From NCBI GenBank assembly GCA_022560025.1, contig JAFISE010000072.1:1-64000 (forward strand): a stretch of DNA of 64,000 nucleotides. Reading direction: 5' to 3'. A program made the position numbers and the translations under genes. Below the pieces are notes generated by a model. That model made no database searches. It was given only the letters and a program-made list of their open reading frames with translations, and was not told the origin of the DNA. This DNA comes from Stagonosporopsis chrysanthemi (taxonomy: Eukaryota > Ascomycota > Dothideomycetes > Pleosporales > Didymellaceae). The first letter of the stretch is position 1. Each line of letters begins with the position of its first letter. Shown here piece after piece: positions 11,036 to 22,363 of the stretch.

Positions 11036-13014
11036 TCAAGCAACAGCATCCAGCTGCCACTCGGGCTGACCATGTCTCCAGACGTCCAAATTCTCAGACC
11101 CCGGCATCTCAGTACCATCACTGAGTCGGAGGCGCGGGAATGACTTCCCCTCATAGGAGTATGAAGGGGGTCTACTCGCCAGCTCGTCGTTGACCAAGAC
11201 CAGAGCACCCGAATGCCAACCTGCTGCACTGACTCTAAGGGCGAAGTATGCACCAAGACCGTCCTCTCCCCTATCCTTGTCCCATTCCCGACCTTCCTGC
11301 TCGATCCACTCGCTGACTTCGCCCTGTACGTTTGCCTGAGTTTCAAATAGATCCGCTCGTGCTTTGGCCCCCTCGTCGTCGTTTGGAGCGTCCTTAATGA
11401 TTCGCTGGATCCAGTACTGTTTTCTCGAGTCGAACCATACCTGACGACCGTACGTGTATGCATGGGGTAAAAGACGTCCCTCGCGAGTGAAGCCATCATA
11501 AGAGATGCCCCGAGCTTTGCCATGTGGGCCAGATTCACCCAGACCGAGCGCGCCACACGAAGTCATTGCACCAAGAGCTACAAGCTCGGTCCCGTAAGAA
11601 GTGATCTTCCCATCTGAGTGAAGTGCGTGGTAATGATAGTCGCCGAAAGCTACAGAAATAACGTCGTTGTGTTGCAGGGCTGGAATTTTGTGGAGGCCTC
11701 CCAAAGAAGAGTCTGTTCCTCGTGCGTTCCAACATCGATGCAGATAATCTTGGTCAGCAGTGATAACCTCACCGTTCTTGAAGATTGCGAAGCGACGGAA
11801 CGACCCCTGAACGTCTACGGCAGTACCGTTCTCACTCCGCAGATCGCGGAGCTCCAGTACGTCATCAATCCTGTTCTTGTTGCCAAAGAGCCCACAGAAC
11901 ACCTTACCAGTGTCAGTAGCAAAGAGAATGAAGTGCTCTAGGACAATGTAGTTGATGACCACTCCAACCTCCTCACCAAGGGCGCGTTGGTCTTCGGTCT
12001 CTCTCTCCTGTCCCTTGGGGCGTCGATAACTTGTTTTTGGAACCTCAGCGCTCTCCAGTACTAGCATGGTGTCCAATTCGTCGTCGTCCGAGTCCCGAAC
12101 GACAGTATCCCAAACCAAAATGCCTACACCCTGAATATAGGCAGAGCTACGGCTCCATCCAGCCACGACTTGCCTTACGTGTCCAAAAGTCGAAGCCATG
12201 TCAGCCGATGGACCAGTTGTGGCTTGTTCCCGGAGGTCCACATGAGCGAATTTGACTTGCAGCGCCGCCTTCTTTGCGTGGTACCACGACCATATCTTTC
12301 CATTGTCTGACAACCCCAGTATATGTGATCTTCCTGCAGAGAACTGGCGAATGGCGACGGAGGGCTCGTAGGATTCGGGATCGTTGACCGCGTACATGAA
12401 TGCAGTGGGGAATGTGAGCGATGCCAGTCGATCGTGCGAGGCAGAAGTCACCATACCATCAAGAACGCCAACGGTGTGTAGTGTGCCACGCGCAGTGAGA
12501 AGCGTGGTTGACCAGCCACTGTGCATTGTTAGCTTGTCACGCATGCTGAGACGTTGACAGGATTTCCTCACCCACACTGCATGTCTGCAATGACACCAAG
12601 CTGTGGAGTACCTTCCATCTCTCTAGGAAATGAACAGCTAGGTTGCCCTCTGCGCCTTATAGGCCCGGGCCGTCTGGGCAGAAGCATGGGGAAGTTAGGC
12701 TCTGTCTCCACATAACTGTGACCGAGTCGACTATGGGCGTTGCTACCCCAGGTGTAGACGTGGCTCTGGGTCAGCATGCGTCGATATAGCTTCTGCCACC
12801 GGAGCCCATCGTGTTGGACGACTGGCTGGTTTGGCACACGGAAAGCACTGCGTGTGGCAAAGCTCCAGTAAGCTGGATCGAGCCGGATCGAGGGTTGTTG
12901 GAAGGCTTTACACGTGCTGCATAGCGATAAGAAGCTCTTCGCATCCAGGTACGGGAATATGAGAACGAGAATGTCGAGCGGAAGGTCTGTGATGGAGGCT
13001 GTCTTGTCAGTCAT
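11036..13014 (-). CDS. F-box protein with RCC1-type repeats (Saf1/Pof9-like)
   Basis: A 641-residue protein in two exons, 13014-12572 and 12518-11036, with a 53-bp intron (GTGAGG..CAG) that closes the frame as QCGGWSTT. Residues ~9-50 form an F-box (ITDLPLDILVLIFPYLDAKS, then a Cys/Leu-rich helix). RCC1-like blades follow: HVYTWGSNAHSRLGH, WSTTLLTARGTLHTVGVLDG, HILGLSDNGKIWSWY, HYHALHSDGKITSYG and GALGLGESG. F-box plus RCC1 is the architecture of yeast Saf1 and S. pombe Pof9, substrate receptors of SCF ubiquitin ligases. The substrate here is unknown. It shares a divergent upstream region with the eIF2B delta gene. Confidence 0.9.
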
Positions 13015-13485
13015 GATGGCGTGTCAGTACAGTAGAAGTGTTGCGGAGAAGTCAGGTAGCAAGTTCAAATCTTCATTCGGAACTACGGACAGAAGATAGG
13101 GAGGAATGCTGTAGCCTGGTGTTTGGACCCTGTTTGTTGCAGCTACCGAATGACGTTGGTCTACGCGGGCAGTGGCGGGGCACCAATGTGAAATGCGGGA
13201 CGCACTTGCCAAGCGCGCACCAGCACCGTTGCGGCCTAATGCGGCCTTTGAGTCAATGGATATCACGGCTTTCTCAAAAATCCCCAGCGGGAGCCCAGTG
13301 TTGACGACGAACTTTGTATTACAAGACCAAACTCAATTTGGTCACGCCATCTTCCGTTCAGTCCAGCTCTCGCTCGAACGCTCAACCTACAAAATATTTA
13401 GATCTACCCACTACACCAGCGCAAAGCGTGTGTTGTTGACGCGCCACATTAAGACAAAACAGCCGACTTCCGGGTCAATCCTAGC
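13015..13485. promoter_or_regulatory. divergent upstream region, F-box protein / eIF2B delta
   Basis: About 470 bp between two genes that read away from each other, so it should contain both promoters and 5' UTRs. No TATA box or repeat stands out. Confidence 0.5.
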
Positions 13486-15006
13486 ATGTCTGACCAGACA
13501 GCAGAGGTAGCGCCTACGCCTGCTGCACCTGCGACACAACCGCAGGACACAGCAGCTGCAACTACAAATGGAGATGCCAAGACTACAAAGCCTGCAGATG
13601 ACGCCGCGCCTAAGAAGCTTTCCCCAGCAGAGCTGAAGAAGCAGAAGCAAGCTGAAAAGCAAGCTCGCAGAGCACAGCAAAAAGGGCCAGGAGGACCCCC
13701 GAAAGAGCAAGGAGCACCAAAGGATGGACAGAAGCAAGCAAATCAGCCTAAACAAGGCGCAAAGAACGAGCAAGCTAGGCCCATGCCTATCAGGAGACGG
13801 CCTTCTCAGTCTAATGTACCAATCCAAAAAGAGCCCGAGAGAAAGAGTAAAAAGGAGGCTAGGCAAGCTGGGATCGGGTTGTTTTTTGGTCATTTGTACA
13901 GCCAACCGAAGCAGCAATCGATGAACGGAGCCGGCAAGGATGTGCATCCAGCAGTCCTATCACTAGGGCTGCAGTACAGCAGCTATGCTATCTGTGGTAG
14001 TACTGCCCGCATGGTAGCAATGCTGTTGTCTTTCAAGGCTGTGATCGAGTCCTACCAGACGCCACCAGGAACCAGCTTGGCACGGCATCTTACAAGCCAT
14101 CACTTGAGTCCGCAGATTGAGTACCTGAGAAGCTGTAGGCCTCTCAGTATCAGCATGGGAAATGCGATTCGATGGCTGAAGGACATCATCATCAAGATCG
14201 ATCCATCAACCCCCGAGGCGGAGGCGAAGCGCGACCTGCTTGAAGAAATCGACATTTTCATCCGCGAGCGCGTTACAGCAGCCGACAAGCTCATCCGCGA
14301 TCTTGCTGCAACAAAGATCGAACCTGGCGATGTTGTTCTCACATATGCTTCCAGCTCCATCGTTGAGCAAGCCATCCTCCAAGCTCATAAGGCAGGGACA
14401 CCCTTTTCTGTCATCGTTGTCGATTCAAAACCGCTCTTCGAGGGCAAGCAACTGGCTCGTAAGCTGGCAAACGCCGGCGTAAAGGTCCGCTACTATCTCA
14501 TCACTGGCGCCTCGCATGCCATCAAAGACGCGACCAAGGTTTTCCTTGGCGCACATGCGATGATGTCAAACGGCCGCCTATACTCCCGTGTCGGCACAGC
14601 CAGCATATCCATGCTTGCAAGCGCGCAGTCTCTCCCAGTTATCGTCCTCTGCCAATCCGTGAAGTTTACTGAGAAGGTCGCCCTTGACTCCATTGTCGGA
14701 AACGAGGTCGCCCCTGCCGAAGAACTGCTCTCGGAAGCCGAGCGACGCGATCTCTTGCCACTCAAGTCCATGCTCCCAAGCAGTAGGAATGCAAGCAAAA
14801 ACGACGACAAGGCTACCGCCGCGGAAGAATCGAAGCCAGACACTTCAGACGTGCTGAAGTGGATCGAGGAGTCAAAGAATCTGCACCATCTGCAGGTCCT
14901 TTACGACGTTACGCCTGCGAAGTACATCGACATGGTCATTACCGAGTACGGCGGCCTGCCGCCGAGCTCTGTCCCTGTTGTCCACCGATTAAGTACGAAT
15001 GTCTAG
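13486..15006 (+). CDS. GCD2: translation initiation factor eIF2B subunit delta
   Basis: A single-exon 506-residue protein. The first ~125 residues are low-complexity Ala/Lys/Gln/Pro (KKLSPAELKKQKQAEKQARR), the disordered basic N-terminus usual in eIF2B delta. The rest is the conserved eIF2B alpha/beta/delta fold: YLRSCRPLSISMGNAIRWLK, VLTYASSSIVEQAILQAH, VVDSKPLFEGKQLARKL, GAHAMMSNGRLYSRVGTA and LPVIVLCQSVKFTEKV. eIF2B recharges eIF2 with GTP and is the target of eIF2-alpha phosphorylation during the integrated stress response; delta belongs to the regulatory subcomplex. The C-terminus (GGLPPSSVPVVHRLS) is the usual end of the family, so the model is complete. Confidence 0.95.
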   Translation: MSDQTAEVAPTPAAPATQPQDTAAATTNGDAKTTKPADDAAPKKLSPAELKKQKQAEKQARRAQQKGPGGPPKEQGAPKDGQKQANQPKQGAKNEQARPMPIRRRPSQSNVPIQKEPERKSKKEARQAGIGLFFGHLYSQPKQQSMNGAGKDVHPAVLSLGLQYSSYAICGSTARMVAMLLSFKAVIESYQTPPGTSLARHLTSHHLSPQIEYLRSCRPLSISMGNAIRWLKDIIIKIDPSTPEAEAKRDLLEEIDIFIRERVTAADKLIRDLAATKIEPGDVVLTYASSSIVEQAILQAHKAGTPFSVIVVDSKPLFEGKQLARKLANAGVKVRYYLITGASHAIKDATKVFLGAHAMMSNGRLYSRVGTASISMLASAQSLPVIVLCQSVKFTEKVALDSIVGNEVAPAEELLSEAERRDLLPLKSMLPSSRNASKNDDKATAAEESKPDTSDVLKWIEESKNLHHLQVLYDVTPAKYIDMVITEYGGLPPSSVPVVHRLSTNV

Positions 15007-15916
15007 CCCCAGTTATTGGATTTTCTTTGTTTTCAACGTTTCATTCCACGCTCATACTAATGATGTTTGAAGGAAACGAGGACTAGATACAGCTTCCCCA
15101 GGCTCGTAGTCTCCCTTTTACAGGAACGACAGGAGTCAAATTACGATCATACGTACTCTATCATAGAGAGACGTCTATTTCGTTTGTCGTACCCAAGGAA
15201 AAGGACGTGCAAGGAATCAAGAGGCATTGATAGGGACAAACAGTAATGATACGAATACACACCAATGATGCTACGTCACTGTTCTGGCACCTTCAGGGCT
15301 GTGCTAAGTTCTTGACCAATTGATGTTGCGTGGGGAAGTAAGAGGCAACCAGAATTCAGCCTTGCTCACACCCACCTCCTCCTCCCCACCACCCTTTGAC
15401 ACATCATCTCTGGGAGACTGATGCATACAGCATACACACGAGACATTTTTCACCTTGACCGGAAGCCTCTCATAGCAGTTTTCAGCAGCCAGAGCTCATA
15501 TCTGTGTACGATGCGCAACCCCTAGCCTTCGGCGAAAGCACGAACATCCGCTTTATTGGACTCCTCCACGACCCAAGAGTCTCTGTAACGTCGCCCATGA
15601 CGTGCAGGCTCTTTGTCCTCCCGTTTAATGAAGCTCCAAACTATAAAGCGCTCTCATGATCTAGTGAAGCAAGATTGGACGGAGATTATTTTGTCGAAGT
15701 CATTGGTGCAACGGATCATTCGCGGGTGCTCCGTGTGCAGGGTTTCTTGCAAACTTTTATCACACATCCACGAGCAGACTGGAGTGCCTAACGCAAGGTC
15801 ATGGCCTACTTTGTGTAATGGGCACTTTCAACGCAACCTTTACAGCGACTCCAAGCTACCGACATGCAGCTTAAGGCTGTCCGAGCCCATTACCCACGCA
15901 ACAACCTGACCGAGCC
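15007..15916. other. convergent intergenic region, no gene seen
   Basis: About 910 bp between the 3' ends of eIF2B delta and the YvcK-like gene. A ~98-codon rightward frame near 15613-15909 has no recognisable content. No tRNA or repeat was found. Confidence 0.5.
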
Positions 15917-17588
15917 CTACCTCGCAGGCCCCTCGAGCGTGTTCCTTCGACTCACAACCCTCGGATCCCGCTTCCCCATCGTGACCTCCAGCGCCTGGAT
16001 TAGCCCCCGCTCATCATACCGCACGAAGCCCTCTCCCTCATTCCTGCGGCCGTACACTCTGATCGCCTCAATACCCAGCGCCCTGAGCGCATCTTTATCC
16101 ACTGCCGGCGTGCCCGGCCCCGTCAGGTGGATGATATGTGTGACGTACTCCCTCCACTCCTCCTTCGGCGGCGCGTCAAAGCGACCTTGAGAATTCGCCC
16201 CCGCTTTAGCAATGGCAGCGACAAAGTCGAGCGCAGAATACGGAGCCGAGGAAGGCCCAGTCTCGCGATCCAACGTCGAGTTGAGAATCAGGATCTTGTG
16301 CCGAATCTGTGGGTCGCGCAGCGCGGAGCCGATCCCCTTCAGCACTAGCGAGGGCACGATGGAAGTGTACAGCGAGCCGATGCTGTAGATGACTGCTTGG
16401 GCGTCGGCGAGCGCGCTCAGCACCGCGGGGTTGGCGGCAAGTCGAATTTCCTGGCCGTACGGATTGATGTACCATAGCCGCTCGATGCGTGCGGGGAGTT
16501 CTTCCTCGTCGGCTTTGGAGAAGGTGATGTATTGTTTTCGCAGGGTGGGGAGCGACCCGGGGAGGTTTGCGTCTTCGATGCGGTCGTGTTCCTCGACTTC
16601 GTCGTGCGTGGATGGGGTGGAGAGGGAGTCAAGGGCCGAGGATATGGACGGGTGTGAGATGGAGTTTTGACCTGTAATGGTTGATCCATCTGCTAGGCCG
16701 ACGGAGATGTGGTGTGTGAAGTTTGTGTTGATGGCCGGAAGCACAGAGGTGTGGCTTGGTACGGAGCAGATGCTGGAGAGAAGGTAGATAGCGGACTCGA
16801 AAGAGCCCGTGAACAGTCGTGCACTGCAAAGGTCAGTTAGAGATCAGTACATGGCTGGCTGGGCTATGGCGAGATGTTCGTCCACCTCAAATAATGCATG
16901 TGCGAACTCGTGACAACATAGGATTCTCCAACACTCACCCTGTCAGGAATAGATTGCCAATACTAGCACCCGAAAAGTCGAACGTCGACGACGGCCTAAG
17001 ACGCTTGATGACCTCAAAAGCCACATGGTTAAGGATGGACCGTATCAGCTCTTTCTTCGCCGTGGAGATATTTGTCCATAGCGTGTGCTGTGCTTCGACG
17101 ATCTGCAGCCATTCTTGCTTAGCTGAGATCTGCTCTTTTGGAAGACGATGATTGAAGAAGGCCTTGATGGCTGCTTTTTCGCTCTCGTCATTGTCTGGAT
17201 CGTCTGGAATGAGGCGCACAAGACGACCTTCGAGGGGTGAGTTTCCGTATTACATGCTTATACAGAGGACACACATACTTCGTACGTCACCAATACCTAT
17301 CATCCGTCAGCGGACCGTGTGTTTATGTAGTGCTCAACACTTGCCTGGTCCTCCAAAGACGCGTATAAGCTCAGAGGAGCTTCCGCCGTTGTCGCTGATA
17401 GGGATAACATAGCTCAAAGGACACCTCTTGTCTTCTCGCACTGTCTTGAAAACATCAACAAGATTATTTGCAGCACTGCCGCCAGAAAAGACAACAATGC
17501 CTTTGGTTCTGAGTGCGCCGTTTGGACTCAGAGTTGGGGTCCCGCCAGCGCTATTCAGAGTGAGGTTGAACTCTGGAGCAGAAGCCAT
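15917..17588 (-). CDS. YvcK/CofD-like (UPF0052) protein
   Basis: A 485-residue protein of the LPPG:FO 2-phospho-L-lactate transferase/YvcK fold, in four exons: 17588-17345, 17296-17279, 17227-16939 and 16823-15917. Family motifs are GIVVFSGGSAANNLV (nucleotide-binding loop), PISDNGGSSSELIRVFGGPG, GIGDVRSRLVRL, FSGASIGNLFLTGARL and AQAVIYSIGSLYTSIVPSL. Exon 1 must join exon 2 through a GC donor (GCAAGT) to give GGPG-IGDVR. Exon 2 is only 18 nt and encodes part of the conserved GIGDVRS. The frame closes exactly across all four exons. Bacterial YvcK acts in cell-wall and carbon homeostasis; archaeal CofD makes coenzyme F420. The fungal role is unknown, and no F420 genes are seen here. Confidence 0.9.
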
Positions 17589-18109
17589 AAGAGGCGTGGT
17601 ACTGTGTGGTGCACCGTTATGACCTGACTGACGACGGAAGATTATAGATTATAGCATTAGTTGGTATCTGGCAGTTGCGAAGTCACATGTGATGGTCGCG
17701 TGTGGGCAGAAGAAGAGCTATGCTCACTAAGCACTCCCTTAGGGCAGCAGCCACCGTGCTGGATTAGGCAATATCTCGCATTTTGGTGAATGGGTGCTGC
17801 ACGATGTGTGGCGCGAGAGCACGCTTCAAAAAAGTTTTTTTTTGTATTCCTAAGTCTGAGGATTTTGTACAGAGCGAGTCCTCGGCTCGAGCGCCTGATA
17901 AGAGTACAAAAAAGTGACGCCTCCTCCGCTGCCGTGCATGTGAACCCCCGCAGCGTGCCATTGGGTCTGGTGAGCAAGTGCAGCAGGTCCGACATCAGTT
18001 GTCACGCATGGGTGTCTCTTCGCATGCAACACGGGACGGCCAATGACTGGCCGCCTTTCTCTGATTACCCCTCTCAAACAGCTTCCACATGCATCCTCCT
18101 GGGCTCCAT
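17589..18109. other. intergenic, YvcK-like promoter
   Basis: About 520 bp between the start of the YvcK-like gene and the stop of the next leftward gene. It should hold the promoter of the former and the 3' UTR of the latter. A T-rich patch lies near 17828-17840. Nothing else recognised. Confidence 0.5.
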
Positions 18110-18434
18110 CTACGACTGCTCGGCAGCGGCCTCCTCGCGCTCCTTCCTCCGTGCGCGCTTCTCGAGCAATGTGTCGCGGCGGCTGGCCAGGTACTTGAAC
18201 TGGCGGTGCTCGACGCCCATCAGCCAGTAGCCGAAGCTGCCGCCGATGCCAGCATAGACGGGGTAGACCCAGAGCGATTCGCGGTTGAACAGCGGGCGCA
18301 TCTCAATGCCGAGCTGCCAGAGGCGTGCGGCAATGCCTGTAGCGGGCAGCTGTGGTTAGCAGGCGCTTCGCAGAGCAGACGGTGGTGGTTGGATGCCTAC
18401 CGAGGCCGCTCCAGAACAGGACCTTGTGAACCAT
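18110..18434 (-). CDS. small membrane protein, candidate complex I accessory subunit
   Basis: An 86-residue protein in two exons, 18434-18401 and 18336-18110, with a 64-bp intron (GTAGGC..ACAG). It starts MVHKVLFWSGLG and continues IAARLWQLGIEMRP. A central hydrophobic glycine-rich segment (VYPVYAGIGGSFGYWLMGVE) could cross the membrane once. The C-terminus is a basic/acidic helix (LLEKRARRKEREEAA). Length and layout resemble small fungal proteins that I recall being annotated as NADH:ubiquinone oxidoreductase accessory subunits (MVHKVLFW start), but this is from memory and not certain. It is divergent from the Shg1 gene, sharing a ~425-bp upstream region. Confidence 0.75.
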
Positions 18435-18858
18435 TGTGGCTGTGCGAGGCCGTGTGTGCGTGCGTGCGTGCGTGTTCGAGTCGGTGGGCTGCAATTGCAG
18501 GCGTGCGTGTGGGCTATGGCGGCGGTTGTGTGAGGTCGCGATTGCTCGTCCCGTCCCGGCTGCGGTTGCTTTCGCCCTGCACGCACGCAGAGCTCCGGTG
18601 CCAAGGCTTATGTAACCTTGACGCGCCGCAAGGAGCGGCGACATCATTGCGCCAGGGCCGACTTTCGCGTCTGCACCCGGGGGACGAATTTCATTTCACT
18701 CTCTCCACATCGCCCTCGTCATCATGCGCTCCTGCACGCTCGCTTGCAAATGACCTGTTGCTGCCATTCCGCCCCGTCACCGCTCCGGGGCCACCTCTAG
18801 CACGAGCACACATTGATCCTTGCACCCCGGCTCCTTGCGTGCACTCCCGCCATTCGCC
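18435..18858. promoter_or_regulatory. divergent upstream region, small membrane protein / Shg1
   Basis: About 425 bp, GC-rich, holding a short GTGC(G) simple repeat near 18454-18476. It must contain both 5' regions. No TATA box stands out. Confidence 0.45.
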
Positions 18859-21197
18859 ATGGCAGAAGTCGGTCGCAAACGTCCGCTGGACGGCGACGGC
18901 CCTGCTGCCCCCCGCAAGAAGCTGCGGCCTTCTGAGCTGCCTCTGTCGCAGGCCCAACGAACAGCCATCGACAACCTGGCGCACACTTTTCGCAAGAAGG
19001 GCCACTATGACAGCATTCGCAAGGACTTGCTCGCGCAGTTCGAGGCCAGTGTATGTGACAGAACACTTTCCCCAGCGCTTGTGCACGTGATACTAATTCG
19101 CCATGACAGCCCGCCAAAGCCGACCTTCTCGCCGCGCTGGAGGAGCTGGTCGACCGCGAGACCGACCGCAATCCTTCTCTCTTGTCCAAGGACCCTCGAG
19201 TTGCCGCAACACTAATCGAGGGCGCTGGCGAGCGCAGCGACATCTACGGCAAGATCACACAGACCGTGAGCACGTTGCTTGACAGGTTGATCCAGGAGCA
19301 AGGCCTGCCGAAGATGCGCGAACAACGCATTCAGGAAGTTGGCGCCGCCGTGGCAGCCGAGGAGGAAAAGCGTGGGAGTAAGACCGAAGAACAATGGCAA
19401 CAGGAGAGTGATGCGCGTCGGCAGGAAAGGGAGGCCAAGCTCGAACAGGAGCGTGAGAAGGAGCGCGAGCGCGAGCGGGCCGAAAAGGCAAAGAAAGAGG
19501 AGCGGAAGCGTCGCCAGAAAGAGGAGGACGAGGCTCGCGAGAAGAAACGTCAGGAAGAGAAGGAGGCGAGACGCAAAGCGCGCGAAGCACAGCAGAAAGA
19601 AGACGAGGAGCGCCGCCGAAAGAAGAGGGAGCGCATTGAGAAAGAGGAGGAGGAAGAGCGCGCGCGCCTCAAGAAGGAGAGGGAAGAGCACGAAGCTACC
19701 CGCGAAGAGCGTCTCAGGAAGATACGGGAAGAAGACCGCAAGCGCGAAAAGCGCATCGAGGCTGAGTTGGCCCAGAGCCGTTCAGGACGCAGTCGAGGTG
19801 CGCGCGGGCGCAGCAGGAGTCGCAGTCGCAGTCGAGACCGGGATCGAGGGCGAGACAAGGACAGAGACCGCGACCGAGACCGCGACCGAGACAGGCGCCG
19901 CAGCAGGAGTCGCACACGATCACACGAGCGTACCAAATCGGTCAGGCCTGAGGACATCAAAGTGGATGACGATCTGGCGCTGCAGCTATTACTACAAGAG
20001 AGTGAAGAGATGAAGAAATCACGTCGACGGCCTACACTCGACAGATCAGAGTCGCTCGAACCACCCTTGAAGAAGGCGCAGCCACCACGAGCACTTGTGC
20101 CGCGTGACCCAGCTGCAGTAAGGCTCGCAAGGCTCGACAGCAAACCGCACTCTCCTATTACCAAATCCCCCAGCAAAGAACCACCAACACCGACAACGCC
20201 AGCTCCTGCAAGCAAGGACGAAGATACACCAATGGAAGATGCGCCCCCAGTGGATGAAACCGCAAAGTCGAGATGGGACCGACCTCCACCTCTGAAGCCT
20301 GAGAAGCCCCGAGGTCGGTCTCGATCACATAGTGTAGCTCACAGTAGTGCTGCTAGGAAGCGTAGCAAAACTCGCTCCCGGTCGCGCGGTAGTCGCTACG
20401 ACAGGCGAGGTTCCATCGTCGAGGACGACCGCCGTGCTCGTCGCGACGATGACAGACGCTCACAACGGCCACGTGATGATGATAGACGACGAGACCGAGA
20501 CGATCGAGATGACAGGCGACGCAGCCGCTCCCGGGACGCTCACGCCAGTCGGCGCAAATCTCGTGTGTCACGCAGCCCTGAAAGACGCAGTGATCGTGAC
20601 CGCGACCGTCGAGCTTCCCGTTCGCGATCTCGAGACGCCCACCGGGCTCGCGAACGTTCTCCGGCTCGAAGCCGCCGTCAACGCTCACGCACACGGAGTC
20701 CCGAGACTATGGACCGATATTTTCCTCGAGGTAGTGAAAAACATGACGACAGTCGAGTAAGCAAACGAGAGGATAGCCGAGACCGGAAGAGAAGCGACAG
20801 TCGCGATCGCAAGCGTGACAATAGCCGACAACGCCGCCGTGAAGACAGTCGCGAACGTCCACGCAGTTTTAGGTCGCGAGAGTATGATCGCTGGGATGGG
20901 CGGGATGGAAGCGCCCGGGAGACCCGAGACTCTCGCAACACACGAGATACCAGAGATACCACCGAGCGATCGAGCCGGTTCCAAGACTCCGATCGATATG
21001 TCCCGGGAGGTGCTGGCGACGCTGACAAGGATGCTGGCCGCGATGTTAAGCGTGATCGTAAAGAAAAAAAGAAGAGCAGAAGTCGGAGCAGAAGCAAAGG
21101 CCGAGATCGCGATTGGGACCGGGACGAGGACAGAGATACAAGACGGCGTCGCAGCCGTTCAAAGAGTCGAGATCGTGGAGCTCGAAGGCGTCGCTAG
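18859..21197 (+). CDS. SHG1: COMPASS-subunit Shg1-like protein with long RS/RD-rich tail
   Basis: A 759-residue protein in two exons, 18859-19050 and 19110-21197; the intron (GTATGT..CAG, 59 bp) closes the frame as QFEAS-PAKAD. Residues ~28-110 match the Shg1/BOD1 domain of the Set1 histone H3K4 methyltransferase complex: IDNLAHTFRKKGHYDSIRKD and LVDRETDRNPSLLSKDPR, then LIEGAGERSDIY. After it comes a ~150-residue charged coiled-coil-like Glu/Arg/Lys region, then several hundred residues of Arg-Ser, Arg-Asp and Arg-Glu dipeptides (SRSRSRDRDR, RRRSRSRTRS) interrupted by a Pro-rich patch. The tail is much longer than in yeast Shg1 (142 residues). Its RS repeats are of the kind found in splicing proteins. 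Confidence 0.88.
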
Positions 21198-22363
21198 GAG
21201 ACACCGACAGACGTTTCAAATACCTAGAATGGCGCGTTGTGCTTAGTAGGATACTACAGCGCTGGCTGAGTCCCGTGTTTTCACTCCGGTAGACGGCTTT
21301 GATCCAGCTCAGAAGCGTGCTGGTTGGGCTTCACAGCTTGTATTACTACAAAGATACACACTTGTAATCAAGGGTCCGTAGAGGCCCTAACGACACCAAC
21401 GAAATACATAAGACCTTCTTAATAAGCAGCATCGTGCTAGTGTCGTACGGCCTATAAGGTTCTGAATGCAAAGCAGATTAGAGTGTCTGCTAAGTGGATG
21501 TTGAAGCTGGCAGATGGTCAGTCCACGGTGGGCCGCCTTCAAAAGACATGCAGGCAAAAATCGAATAGGCATTACAGTAGGCTTTGAATGGTCTAGTCGA
21601 GCTTGGTACTGTGTACATGTAATAAGTTGGCAGGTGGTGCGAGGCGCAGCCTGGACCATACATATACCATCGTCCATGACAGCTCGAGACACGCACGACG
21701 TCGGAAGAGCACCACACACGAGCCACAGAGGCTGTGTGCATCAATACAAGGAATCCTGGCCTGTCAAACGAGCCTCACCAGACACCTCATCGACCCCGAT
21801 GATCTCTTCCAGAACGCAGTCGTGGTCAATACGAGGTGGTTGATGCTGACCGCTCATTGGTCTAAGTGCTTCCCGCAAGCGCCGGGGTCCACAACCTGTC
21901 ACACCTCAGAAACCAACCTCTCATCACCAATTGGTTGCGTCTGCGCCTCACTGCACCACTAAAAGCAGAGTCATGCTACGGCGGGAGCTCCTCGAATCTC
22001 TGCTCGTGGAATCGCTAAGATGCCCGACGGATTACAGCTATGGACCAACCGGAGCGGGAGGCGGCTCAAATAGAGCACGTTGAAGGGTGCCCTGACCCCT
22101 TCTTGTGCTCATGCATAGCTTATGCGGGTTTGATGGTGCAGATATTAGCTCTCGAGGCCCGCTGTGATGCTAAACGCCTACAATCCAGTTGCTTCTCTCT
22201 TCAGCCTTGTTTTGCCAAAGTCCTGTGAAGCGTGGCGAAAGCATCACTTTCCTGACCAGCCAGTTCACCCAAAGCAACCGAAAAAGAGTACAAACATATA
22301 AAAGGCCTATTACAGCTCGGTGTAGCGTAAGCGGAGGAGGACGTACCTCTGGTCAGATACATC
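21198..22363. other. intergenic, no gene seen
   Basis: About 1.17 kb upstream of the PLAC8 gene. Frames up to ~119 codons occur on both strands but none resembles a family. A TATA-like ATATAAAAGG lies near 22296, about 65 bp before the PLAC8 ATG, and may be its core promoter. Confidence 0.5.
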
